Positions 9,302 through 16,904 of a stretch of 64,000 nt of DNA are shown in pieces. Every line of letters begins with the position of its first letter. The stretch's first letter is position 1. The stretch is from CAMTWZ01 sp964412365 (GTDB lineage: Bacteria; Bacteroidota; Rhodothermia; Balneolales; HLUCCA01), in assembly GCA_964412365.1 (NCBI GenBank), contig CAYPOI010000002.1:14305-78304 (forward strand), read 5' to 3'. The notes under the pieces were generated by a model. It saw nothing but the letters and a program-made list of their open reading frames with translations, was not told the origin of the DNA and made no database searches. Position numbers and translations under genes: made by a program.

Positions 9302-10750
9302 ATGGCCTCTGCAAACGTGTTCAAAATCGTCGGGTTTATTGTGATTCTGGTGATGGTAGGCTGGTTCATCCGTCACACATCAACACTGGAAGACGATCAT
9401 GGTCTGAGTGTGCTGTCCCCCATTGAGCGGGATTTTGAACAGATCATGGAATCGGGAGTGATCCGTCTGGTTACCCGGTACAATAGTCAAACGTATTTCC
9501 TCCAAGCGGGCACGGAACGTGGGTTCGAGTTCGATTTCTTCTCCGCGTTCGCTCGTGAGCATGGCTTGCGCGTTGAGGTGGTGATTCCGAAGGAAGACGA
9601 ACACCCCATCGATGTGCTAAATCGTGGGGATGGCGACGTGATTGCGGCGAATTTCGCCGTCACCGAAGAACGGGAATGCTTCATCGGCTTCTCAAATCCG
9701 TACAATCTGGTTACCGAAATTTTGATTGTGCATGAGAAGGATGTGGATTTGTATCCGAATGTCGAATCCTTGGCCGGACTCACCATCCATGTGCGTCGAA
9801 ACAGCTCCTATTACACCAGTCTGCGCCGCTTGCAGGAATCCGGAATTGATCTGGTCATCGAAACCGTTCCAGAGACCATCGATACCGAGGCCTTGCTCGG
9901 ACTCGTCGCCACCGGCGAGATATTGGCCACCGTTGCGGATGACAATCTGTACGCCGCCTCGTCCATTTTCATCCGCAATATCGCCGCAGGCCCTGCTGTG
10001 GCCGAAACGAACCCAGTGGCTTGGGGCATCCGCAAGAATTCAGAGGAGTTAGGATTGAGGATGAATGATTTCATCTCCACGCATTTCCAAGTCCGCCAAG
10101 AAGACGGGGAATATCGTCGTTCCGAACTGATGAATGTGCTTCGCTCCCGCTATTATGAAAATCCAAGGGCGGTTCTGCACAACCGCTGGCAAGTCCGCAA
10201 CAAGACCGCGCGCGGACTCCTATCTCCCTACGACGACATGGCCCGCCGCGTGGCGGAATCCGTAGGCATCGATTGGAAGCTCATCATCGCGGTGATCGCT
10301 CAAGAATCACGTTTCGACCCCCAAGCGGTCAGTTGGATGGGGGCTGTAGGCCTCATGCAGATCATCCCGAAGTATTCCGAACTGGATACCGATTCACTTT
10401 TGTTTGATGAGGAAGCAAACATGCGCGAAGGTGCCCGCATCCTCAAACAACATCTGGTTCATTTCGCCTACCTAGACAGCGTGAATCAGATGCGATTCGC
10501 CCTGGCCAGTTACAATGCGGGAATCGGGCATGTGGCGGATGCGCGCCAGCTCGCCATCGATCTGAACAAGAATCCCAACGAATGGGACGGTGTTCAAGAA
10601 AGCCTGCTGATGTTAATGAATCGTGAGCATTACAAGCACGCCAAATACGGATTTGTGCGCGGCATCGAGACGGTCAATTACGTGAACAGCATACTGAACC
10701 GATATAAGACCTACGATATGTTGCTCACCCGGGCGTCTATCGATGCTTGA
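9302..10750 (+). CDS. MltF-like membrane-bound lytic transglycosylase
   Basis: A 482-residue two-domain envelope enzyme. A single N-terminal transmembrane helix (about 8-24) is followed by a periplasmic solute-binding-protein-3-like domain (about 45-265) and an SLT lysozyme-like domain (about 300-450). The catalytic glutamate is in AQESRFDP (about residue 335); GAVGLMQIIP and ASYNAGIGHV are the other SLT signatures. MltF enzymes cleave peptidoglycan strands to 1,6-anhydromuropeptides and the SBP-like domain is regulatory. Its 3' end overlaps the convergent SpoIIE-phosphatase gene by 14 bases. The upstream gap is AT-rich and could hold the promoter. Confidence 0.9.
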   Translation: MASANVFKIVGFIVILVMVGWFIRHTSTLEDDHGLSVLSPIERDFEQIMESGVIRLVTRYNSQTYFLQAGTERGFEFDFFSAFAREHGLRVEVVIPKEDEHPIDVLNRGDGDVIAANFAVTEERECFIGFSNPYNLVTEILIVHEKDVDLYPNVESLAGLTIHVRRNSSYYTSLRRLQESGIDLVIETVPETIDTEALLGLVATGEILATVADDNLYAASSIFIRNIAAGPAVAETNPVAWGIRKNSEELGLRMNDFISTHFQVRQEDGEYRRSELMNVLRSRYYENPRAVLHNRWQVRNKTARGLLSPYDDMARRVAESVGIDWKLIIAVIAQESRFDPQAVSWMGAVGLMQIIPKYSELDTDSLLFDEEANMREGARILKQHLVHFAYLDSVNQMRFALASYNAGIGHVADARQLAIDLNKNPNEWDGVQESLLMLMNREHYKHAKYGFVRGIETVNYVNSILNRYKTYDMLLTRASIDA

Positions 10751-12455
10751 TGACGATCATCGTGATGTCGTCTGAATAATGGTCGTCTGTGAAGCGCTTC
10801 ACATCATCCACAATCGCCTGTTGGATGCCGGCCGCGTCCAGCGAACGGTTCTGCGTGATGACTTCCATCAAGCGCTCCTCGCCATATTCCTCGTCCACAT
10901 CGTTCAAGGCTTCGGTCACGCCATCGGTGTACAAGACCAAGAGATCGTCCTGCTGGAGTTGGATTTCACCCTGATGATAGGGATTGAACGTAGGTAGCGC
11001 CCCAAGCAACATTCCACCTTCAGATAATGGCAGAATATCGCCGTTTTTCCGGAACACATAGGGTGGGTTGTGGCCCGCATTCACAAATTGAAGCAACGAT
11101 TGGTCGGGCCGATACCGAGCCCAGAAAAAGCTGATGAATTTGTCGCTTGGCGTGTTCTTGTAGATGATGTCGTTGATCTTGCCGGTCACTTCGCCCAAAT
11201 CGGTGATCACAGGGGTAAGCACATGCAACATGGCCTGAAGATTGGCCATCAATAGAGATGCCGGAATGCCTTTTCCGGTGACATCGGCGATCGCCAGATA
11301 CACATCCTCTTCTCTACAAATGATGTCATAATAATCGCCGCCCACATGTCGGCTCGACACATTCATCGCCGCAAGGTCCAAATTCGGCACATGAGGGAGG
11401 GGGTGCGGAAGCAATTTTTCCTGGATCGTGCGGGCGATGCTCAGCTCTTCCTCGATCCGCTCCTTCTCGATTCGCTCTTGGAGGAGCAACGTTTTCTGAA
11501 TCGAAAGCAAAGCCAGATTTCCGAGCGAGCTGAGGAAATTGAAATCGGATTCGGTGTAGGGTTCGCTCGTGGCCCGCTTCCCGACACCCAGAACGCCGAA
11601 TTCATCCTGCAGCCGTAAAGTGACCATCGCTTCGATCTGGTTCGTTTCCAGCAAAGGGATGTCTTGGCGCAAGCGGTCGCCCACGCGGATATTGGATTCC
11701 TTGATGTTCAGCAACTTTTTGAGACAGGCGTCATCCGGCGCCGATTTCATGCCGTTCATCACCAATAATTCCGGATCTCCATTTCCACGCTTTTTCACAA
11801 AGAAAAAGGTCCGGATGAACATCTGACCCAACAACGCGAACTTGAAAATTTTCAAGATCGGCTCGCGATCCACCGTGGCATTGAACTCCTTACTCAGATC
11901 GAACAGCGTGTGCAATTCCTGCACTTTGCGGTCGAGCTGGAGGTTGGTCGACCGCAACTGACCCACCAATTGCGAATTGGCGATGGCGACGGCTGAAATA
12001 ATGACCAGATTTTCAAGGAAATCCAGTTCCCTCTTGTTAAAGGGTTCCCCGGTGGCTTTCGAACCGATGGCCAAATAGCCCATATGATGGGACCGGGTAC
12101 GTATCTGGAACAAACCAGTCAGCAAATTCGATTTAAACACCTCCGGGAACGCGTCGTTGTCAATCGGGATGTGGATGGCGTCGGGAAACACATCCGAACC
12201 TGGTAATGGAACGCTCTGTTTTTCAAATAAGCCGGTTTTTCCCTTGCTTTTTTGAACGATGTGCTTTTTCTGGATGGGGTCCCACAAAACGATAGCCGCC
12301 TTCGAGGAAAACAACTTGCCCATTGAAATCAGCAACAGGTTGTTCAGAACGAAATCCAGATCGGTGCTCTCAATCAGAAGTCGGCTGGTGTCGAGAAGAG
12401 TTTTTAACTCGAACCGGGCGTGCCAACTATCGAGGTGGTCGGAATCGGAAGACAA
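10737..12455 (-). CDS. GAF-GAF-SpoIIE (PP2C) serine phosphatase, RsbU-like
   Basis: A 572-residue cytosolic signalling phosphatase. Two GAF-like sensor domains (about 18-165 and 185-330) are joined by a helical linker (LLQERIEKERIEEEL) to a PP2C/SpoIIE domain (about 370-572). The metal-site motifs GGDYYD, IADVTGKG, LYTDGVTEA and SDDITMI are present. Such enzymes dephosphorylate STAS anti-sigma antagonists, and the STAS and kinase partners are encoded just upstream. The best start is a TTG two bases after the kinase stop; no nearby ATG keeps the first GAF domain intact. The signal sensed by the GAF domains is unknown. Confidence 0.9.
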   Translation of the reverse strand: MSSDSDHLDSWHARFELKTLLDTSRLLIESTDLDFVLNNLLLISMGKLFSSKAAIVLWDPIQKKHIVQKSKGKTGLFEKQSVPLPGSDVFPDAIHIPIDNDAFPEVFKSNLLTGLFQIRTRSHHMGYLAIGSKATGEPFNKRELDFLENLVIISAVAIANSQLVGQLRSTNLQLDRKVQELHTLFDLSKEFNATVDREPILKIFKFALLGQMFIRTFFFVKKRGNGDPELLVMNGMKSAPDDACLKKLLNIKESNIRVGDRLRQDIPLLETNQIEAMVTLRLQDEFGVLGVGKRATSEPYTESDFNFLSSLGNLALLSIQKTLLLQERIEKERIEEELSIARTIQEKLLPHPLPHVPNLDLAAMNVSSRHVGGDYYDIICREEDVYLAIADVTGKGIPASLLMANLQAMLHVLTPVITDLGEVTGKINDIIYKNTPSDKFISFFWARYRPDQSLLQFVNAGHNPPYVFRKNGDILPLSEGGMLLGALPTFNPYHQGEIQLQQDDLLVLYTDGVTEALNDVDEEYGEERLMEVITQNRSLDAAGIQQAIVDDVKRFTDDHYSDDITMIVIKHR

Positions 12456-12457
12456 AA

Positions 12458-12877
12458 TCAGAGTTTTTTGGTCATCACAATTTCGTTCAGGGTACCCACT
12501 TTTCGGTACTCCACCTGATCCATGAGCTTCTGAATCAGAAACACTCCGACACCGCCGCGTTTACGAAGCTTGATGCGTTCTTCGATGTTCGGCTCTTTGT
12601 ACAGATCGGGGTTGTAGCTGCGTCCATGATCGCTGATCACGATATGGAAGCCGTCTTCACCACACAACACCTTCACATTCACCATCTTGGAATCGTCAAA
12701 ATCATAGGCATGCTTGATGACATTCGTATACGCCTCATCGACCGCCAAGCGGATGGAATCGGTGTCTTCATGGGTGAATCCACATTGACTAGCATGGCTG
12801 GCAACAAAGTTCCTGACGTGAGCGATGTTCTCCGTCGTGGCACGAACCAGCAAGCTATGTTCCTTTGTGGATGGCAC
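12458..12877 (-). CDS. anti-sigma factor serine kinase (RsbW/SpoIIAB-like HATPase)
   Basis: A 139-residue GHKL-fold protein. The N-box is DEAYTNVIKHAY, the G1-type motif is VISDHGRSYNP, and the glycine-rich lid is GGVGVFLIQKLMD. In partner-switching systems this kinase phosphorylates its STAS partner and sequesters a sigma factor or another target. The start is GTG, 5 bases after the STAS stop. The three-gene order STAS-kinase-phosphatase forms a complete module, but no sigma factor lies nearby, so the output must be encoded elsewhere or be a non-sigma target. Confidence 0.9.
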   Translation of the reverse strand: MPSTKEHSLLVRATTENIAHVRNFVASHASQCGFTHEDTDSIRLAVDEAYTNVIKHAYDFDDSKMVNVKVLCGEDGFHIVISDHGRSYNPDLYKEPNIEERIKLRKRGGVGVFLIQKLMDQVEYRKVGTLNEIVMTKKL

Positions 12878-12882
12878 GTCTG

Positions 12883-13233
12883 TCAGGATATGGTGAACTT
12901 TTGCACGGCCTCGGTTTCGTCGTCAAGGATGTCATACAGGGCAGGAAAGCCGAGTAGATCGAACACATTGAATACTTTTCCGGACATGTTGGTCAATTTA
13001 ATGTCTCCACCCATAGACCGGATATCTTCGATATACGCCATGAATACACCCAAACCGGCACTGGAAATGTAGGCGAGCGACTGGCAGTTCACGACGATTT
13101 TATGACGTTTCTGTGCGATCAAGTTTTTGAAGGCATCTTCGAGATGCGACGCGGTATGAGCGTCTAGCTCCCCATCCAAATGCAGGATGTCGATTTCGTC
13201 CCTGATGCCGGAGGTAATGGTAAACAAGCTCAT
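12883..13233 (-). CDS. STAS anti-sigma factor antagonist (RsbV/SpoIIAA-like)
   Basis: A 116-residue single STAS domain. The phosphorylation loop is AYISSAGLGVF, with candidate serines 57 and 58, matching the SSxGLG pattern of the family. It is expected to bind the anti-sigma kinase when unphosphorylated. I start at ATG 13233 (MSLFTITSGI), which fits the domain edge; the longer reading adds 37 residues rich in Cys, Pro and Ser with no family support and would run into the terminator hairpin upstream. It is the first gene of the partner-switching operon. Confidence 0.9.
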   Translation of the reverse strand: MSLFTITSGIRDEIDILHLDGELDAHTASHLEDAFKNLIAQKRHKIVVNCQSLAYISSAGLGVFMAYIEDIRSMGGDIKLTNMSGKVFNVFDLLGFPALYDILDDETEAVQKFTIS

Positions 13234-13309
13234 TGTTGATGAAATTCTGTGTAGACAAACAGGGTTTCGCGGAGAAGACCACGGTTCTACGATGGTTGAA
13301 AAGCAAAAG

Positions 13310-13351
13310 TTACAAAAATAATAAGGCGCCACATCGTCAGACATGGCGCCT
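13310..13351 (-). terminator. rho-independent terminator after the SPOR lipoprotein pair
   Basis: Arms AGGCGCCA (13324-13331) and TGGCGCCT (13344-13351) form an 8-bp stem with a 12-base loop. On the minus strand the stem is followed by ATTATTTTTG. It sits between the SPOR gene stop and the STAS operon start and should separate the two transcripts. Confidence 0.75.
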
Positions 13352-13452
13352 TTAACTATTCATCAAGAGAGACGCTACTTGAGCGCCCTCAATAGTAATG
13401 ATAAATTCACATACAATCTATTGCATTCTGTAAATCTTTGTGGCAAAAAATA

Positions 13453-13950
13453 CTACGGACGCACTTGAACCGGATACGATTTCACGTTGTACTCACGGTT
13501 GATCCGGTCCGATTCCGTCAACGTGGATCGATATCCTGAGTAGCCGGTCAATCTAACCACATACCGATAGGCGGTTTTGGCACTCGTGTTTTCGATGGAC
13601 GTAACATTGGTGAAGCCATTCGCTTTCCATTGTGATACACTAGCCGAAGCTGCGGCTTCGGTTTTGTATGCACCCACTTGAATCTCATGTGGAAACGTGA
13701 CCGGCGTTGGGTCAAAAACCGTCGTATCGGGTTGGATGTCGGCCGCTGTCGTCATTGCATCAACGGTACCGCCTTTCGCAATCAATTCGCTTTCCGCGCG
13801 GATTCGATTCAACGCCTCTTCGATTCTCACGCTTTCCGTGGCAGCCATGTCCGACAACTTCTTGTTCTCGGCTTTGACGATCTCATCCGGATCGGGACCA
13901 CATCCCAAAACGAACCCGATCAGCACAATCGATAGAGCGGTATGTCTCAT
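13453..13950 (-). CDS. SPOR-domain lipoprotein (second of a pair)
   Basis: A 165-residue envelope lipoprotein. The signal peptide ends in lipobox VLGC (Cys17). A charged helical linker (about 25-80) leads to a C-terminal SPOR domain starting at HEIQVGAYKTEAAA. SPOR domains bind denuded septal peptidoglycan, so a role in division or wall maintenance is likely. It follows the neighbouring SPOR lipoprotein by two bases. Both begin MRHT and share the same domain plan, which suggests tandem duplication. A strong terminator hairpin lies downstream. Confidence 0.85.
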   Translation of the reverse strand: MRHTALSIVLIGFVLGCGPDPDEIVKAENKKLSDMAATESVRIEEALNRIRAESELIAKGGTVDAMTTAADIQPDTTVFDPTPVTFPHEIQVGAYKTEAAASASVSQWKANGFTNVTSIENTSAKTAYRYVVRLTGYSGYRSTLTESDRINREYNVKSYPVQVRP

Positions 13951-13952
13951 GA

Positions 13953-14441
13953 TTATTTGGAATCAACCCAGGCCATCACGCCATACTTGGATTTCACATG
14001 CGAAGCCAATGCATCGGCACTGCTGCGGGAGGCCATCCGACCCAATCGAACTCGAAACCAAACATCACCTGTTGTATCGGTTCCAAATTTTTCAACGTAT
14101 GCGGCGTTGAATCCGCGGGTTTTCCAAGTCTCTGCGAGTTCACCCGCTTTGGTTTCCGATCTCCAAGATCCCACCTGTACTGAAAAGGCTCCATCATCGG
14201 AGAAGCGCAACGTCGTGATATCCAAATTCGATGATTTCATTTCCGCTTCTGTTTCCGCTTCCGATCCTCCGTTCGCAGTCGCTTCCGCTTCAGCGATTTG
14301 GGCTTGGCGCATGGCTTGAGCTTGCTCCAATGAATCGCGCCGGGCTTGTTCTTGCTGTCTGATCTCTTCTTCGGATTGTCCACAAGCGACAACGGATGCG
14401 CCGATTGCTACGATGAACAGGAGTTGTATTGTGTGTCTCAT
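13953..14441 (-). CDS. SPOR-domain lipoprotein (first of a pair)
   Basis: A 162-residue lipoprotein with lipobox SVVAC (Cys20), a Glu/Ala-rich coiled linker (EEEIRQQEQARRDSLEQ onwards) and a C-terminal SPOR domain beginning FSVQVGSWRSETKAG. The chosen ATG gives a compact signal peptide (MRHTIQLLFIV); the upstream extension of 14 polar residues would spoil it. It is co-transcribed with the next SPOR gene and divergent from the YciI-like gene. Expected to be periplasmic, tethered to a membrane, and to bind peptidoglycan. Confidence 0.85.
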   Translation of the reverse strand: MRHTIQLLFIVAIGASVVACGQSEEEIRQQEQARRDSLEQAQAMRQAQIAEAEATANGGSEAETEAEMKSSNLDITTLRFSDDGAFSVQVGSWRSETKAGELAETWKTRGFNAAYVEKFGTDTTGDVWFRVRLGRMASRSSADALASHVKSKYGVMAWVDSK

Positions 14442-14532
14442 TTGATTCGATTCCCTTACATTTGATGTATGTGAACGTGTCATAACAGTAAACCGTTTTT
14501 CGTAATAAAATTCAATATACGAATTGAAAACT

Positions 14533-14826
14533 ATGCCATTTCTTGTAAATGCGACCGATCATACCGATCCAGATGCCCAAAATCGCCGAAATTCCGTCAG
14601 GAATGAGCACATTTTGGTTGCTAAAAAAAAGGAATCTGAAGGGATTCTAAGATTTGGCGCAGCGCAAATCAATTCCCAAAACCGTATGGTCGGGTCCATC
14701 TTGGTGTATGACCTGCCGACGGAAGCGGATGTGAAAGCGGCAGTGGAATCGGATATCTATTGGACTTCGAAGGTCTGGGAATCCTACACGATCACGGAAA
14801 TCCGAATCGCGATTCCTTCCGTTTAG
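14533..14826 (+). CDS. YciI-like family protein
   Basis: A 97-residue cytosolic protein with the ferredoxin-like YCII fold: MPFLVNATDHTDPDA at the start, a central EHILVAKKKESEG, and SILVYDLPTEADVKA near the end. YciI relatives have a conserved His-Asp pair and poorly defined, possibly catabolic roles. I start at ATG 14533; a TTG three codons earlier is possible. Its stop overlaps the convergent neighbour's stop by 4 bases. No operon partner. Confidence 0.8.
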   Translation: MPFLVNATDHTDPDAQNRRNSVRNEHILVAKKKESEGILRFGAAQINSQNRMVGSILVYDLPTEADVKAAVESDIYWTSKVWESYTITEIRIAIPSV

Positions 14827-15605
14827 AGATAAACATTGAACCCGGCTGAAAAGGTGTTGAACGGGATGCCGGCGATGTTCAACCAATGATGTCCGACCGA
14901 AAACCGGATCGGTCCTCGATGGATTCCAACTTGAAGTCTCGTGTTCGTGATGTCGCCATAGGTATGTGGCATGACGCCCGAATAGTAGGAGATGGATACC
15001 GGTTTAACAGGGTACAAATCCGCATGAACCGCCGCCTCGAGACCGTCGAATCGATCACTACCGATCATCACATTGCGATATCCCAGCGAAAAACCAGCAT
15101 CACCCGACGTGAAAAATCTGAACTTGCGACCACCCATCACATTGAACTGATAGATGCCCCAAGGTGCGCCCAATTCCTTGAAATAATCGAATTGGGAATT
15201 CAGCAACCAGTATCCGGTATGCCACTTCAATTCGGCGGAGCGCTGTTCCATCGCCAAGGTGCCTTGCGGAAGTGACAGATTCAGACGCATTTCGAGCATA
15301 TTTCTGCGTCCGGCGCCCTCTTCATTGAATGTGCGAATGCCTCGTCCCAATCCCGCCGGTGAATACGGATACGGCGTGTAACGGATAACCGGCTCATTCA
15401 GACGCATCGGGCGAAAGTAGAAGAATTCCGGCAACACATCGATCGAAAGGTCAATCACAGTCAATGCAAATGAAACCGAAGTGTCGTCGCTCTCGCCTTT
15501 CATGCGTTCTTTGGCTTCCTCTGTGCGCGATTGAGCTGCCAAGGATGTCGCCAAGACAACACTGATCAGAAGAAACGAGACAAGTAGTTGGATGGATTGT
15601 TTCAT
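14823..15605 (-). CDS. putative secreted/outer-membrane beta-barrel protein, unknown family
   Basis: A 260-residue protein I do not recognise. A signal peptide ends near residue 24 (SLAAQS). After a short charged linker come alternating hydrophobic/polar strands with many aromatic residues (LKWHTGYWLL, YQFNVMGGRKF, FSLGYRNVM, RLQVGIHRGPIRFSVG), and the chain ends in FNVYL. A C-terminal aromatic-hydrophobic end of this kind is typical of outer-membrane barrels. It stands alone, divergent from the MarR gene. Confidence 0.65.
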   Translation of the reverse strand: MKQSIQLLVSFLLISVVLATSLAAQSRTEEAKERMKGESDDTSVSFALTVIDLSIDVLPEFFYFRPMRLNEPVIRYTPYPYSPAGLGRGIRTFNEEGAGRRNMLEMRLNLSLPQGTLAMEQRSAELKWHTGYWLLNSQFDYFKELGAPWGIYQFNVMGGRKFRFFTSGDAGFSLGYRNVMIGSDRFDGLEAAVHADLYPVKPVSISYYSGVMPHTYGDITNTRLQVGIHRGPIRFSVGHHWLNIAGIPFNTFSAGFNVYL

Positions 15606-15680
15606 GGCGGTAGACTACGCTACATCATGCATTCAAGATACGCAAGTCTATGATTTACAACCTCACATGATGATGTTAGC

Positions 15681-15711
15681 TTGACCTTTCGGAGCAGAAT
15701 CCATATATTTG
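15681..15711 (+). promoter_or_regulatory. promoter of the MarR-hydrolase operon
   Basis: TTGACC (15681-15686) is spaced 17 bases from TATATT (15704-15709). The same place also reads TATATTTG (15704-15711), which fits the TAnnTTTG element of Bacteroidota promoters. The MarR start codon lies 23 bases after it. Confidence 0.6.
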
Positions 15712-15723
15712 TTTAAACAAATA
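15706..15723. promoter_or_regulatory. candidate MarR operator, perfect 18-bp palindrome
   Basis: TATTTGTTTAAACAAATA is its own reverse complement. It overlaps the -10 region of the promoter and ends 11 bases before the MarR start codon. MarR proteins typically autorepress through palindromes of 16-20 bp in this position, so binding would block polymerase. Binding is inferred. Confidence 0.65.
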
Positions 15724-15734
15724 ATTAAGACGCC

Positions 15735-16187
15735 ATGGCGAAGATCGAAGACGAAATCAAGCAGTCCAAATTCAGGTCGGAAGGGCAAAAGCTCATCCTC
15801 AATTTGATTTACACCTACAATCAGGTGAGTGCGCAGATGATCACCTTGTTGGCCACGTATGGCCTTACGGTGCAGCAATATAATATTCTTCGCATCCTCA
15901 AAGGGCAATACCCCACACCGGCCACGAACAACCTAGTGAAAGAGCGGATGTTGGATCGCAATTCGGATGTGACTCGGATCGTGGATCGAATGATCCGGAA
16001 CGGATTGGTGACGCGCACTTCGTGCGAGGAAGACCGCCGCCGGGTCGATATCCTAATCACCCAAGCCGGAATGGATATGCTTGATGCCATTCAAGACCAG
16101 GAAATGAAGATGGACGATATCGCCGGAAACCTGTCGATGGAAGAGCAAATAGGCTTGAACACCTTGTTAGACAAATTGAGAGGCTGA
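15735..16187 (+). CDS. MarR-family transcriptional regulator
   Basis: A 150-residue winged-helix regulator. The helix-turn-helix and wing are clear: YNILRILKGQ, then LVKERMLDRNSDVTRIVDRM and LVTRTSCEEDRRRVDILIT, the DxR-R-type wing of MarR proteins. The perfect palindrome over its own promoter and the hydrolase encoded one base downstream suggest an autoregulated two-gene unit. The arrangement recalls the MhqR-MhqD quinone-response pairs of Bacillus, in which a MarR repressor controls an alpha/beta hydrolase; whether the ligand is a quinone here is inference. Confidence 0.9.
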   Translation: MAKIEDEIKQSKFRSEGQKLILNLIYTYNQVSAQMITLLATYGLTVQQYNILRILKGQYPTPATNNLVKERMLDRNSDVTRIVDRMIRNGLVTRTSCEEDRRRVDILITQAGMDMLDAIQDQEMKMDDIAGNLSMEEQIGLNTLLDKLRG

Positions 16188-16188
16188 T

Positions 16189-16782
16189 ATGCACCATGAG
16201 CACATTTGGGAAGACGGAACCGGCGACCGGACCTGGATTCTGTTTCACGGAACCGGTGGCAATGAGCGGGATTTGATTCCATTGGTCCGCCGGATCGATC
16301 TTGAGGGCTCGATATTGGGCATACGCGGAAACGTGAGCGAGCGGGGCATGCCACGGTTTTTTCGCAGGTTATCGGAAGGTGTTTTCGATGAGGAGGATAT
16401 CCGCCGCCGGGCCTCGGATTTGGCGTCGTTTTTGGACGGGATGTCGAAAACCTATGGGTTTTCACCTGAAACGAGTGTGGCGCTGGGGTATTCGAATGGC
16501 GCGAATATCATCAGTGCGATGCATTGGCTGGAAGCGGGTCGGTTCGACGCGTCGGTGTTGATTCGGCCAATGGTGCCGATTGCGCCGGTGGAGGGGATCC
16601 GATTGGATGGAAAGCGGGTGTTGATGAACGTGGGGCAATTCGACCCATTGTCGCCTCCGGGTGAGCCCGACCGCCTTCAAAAAATCTATGAAAAATTGGG
16701 AGCGGATGTGACTCGGGCAGACATCCAAGCCGGTCACGAACTCACAGGAGAAGACCTTCGACGAATTTCCGACTGGTTGTGA
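16189..16782 (+). CDS. alpha/beta hydrolase, phospholipase/carboxylesterase (MhqD/YpfH-like)
   Basis: A 197-residue hydrolase. The oxyanion motif HGTGGNE is at residues 20-26, the nucleophile serine is in GYSNGAN (Ser102), and the other triad members are Asp152 (GQFDPL) and His183 (AGHEL). Size and motifs fit the small carboxylesterase/phospholipase family that includes MhqD. It starts one base after the MarR stop and is surely co-transcribed. Its stop codon is also the last three bases of the convergent tRNA-Arg gene. Confidence 0.88.
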   Translation: MHHEHIWEDGTGDRTWILFHGTGGNERDLIPLVRRIDLEGSILGIRGNVSERGMPRFFRRLSEGVFDEEDIRRRASDLASFLDGMSKTYGFSPETSVALGYSNGANIISAMHWLEAGRFDASVLIRPMVPIAPVEGIRLDGKRVLMNVGQFDPLSPPGEPDRLQKIYEKLGADVTRADIQAGHELTGEDLRRISDWL

Positions 16783-16852
16783 CCCCATCCGGGCTCGAAC
16801 CGGAATCTAAAACTTAGGAGGTTTTCGTTCTATCCTGTTGAACTATGGAGTC
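16780..16852 (-). tRNA. tRNA-Arg (anticodon CCT)
   Basis: Read on the minus strand, a 73-nt cloverleaf is visible. The acceptor pairs GACTCCA with TGGGGTC (one G-T pair), the D stem is GTTC/GAAC, the anticodon stem AAAAC/GTTTT encloses loop CTCCTAA, and the T arm is TCCGG-TTCGAGC-CCGGA. The discriminator is A and no CCA is encoded. The anticodon CCT reads AGG. The gene shares its last three bases with the TGA stop of the convergent hydrolase gene. Confidence 0.93.
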
Positions 16853-16904
16853 GCGTGGATAAGTTACGGAACCAAGCCCGATTTTACCCGTACCCGCCGG
16901 CCAT

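Noticed and set aside
12323..13072. 249-codon plus-strand frame opposite the kinase and STAS genes
   Set aside because: Spans three genes with strong family motifs on the other strand.
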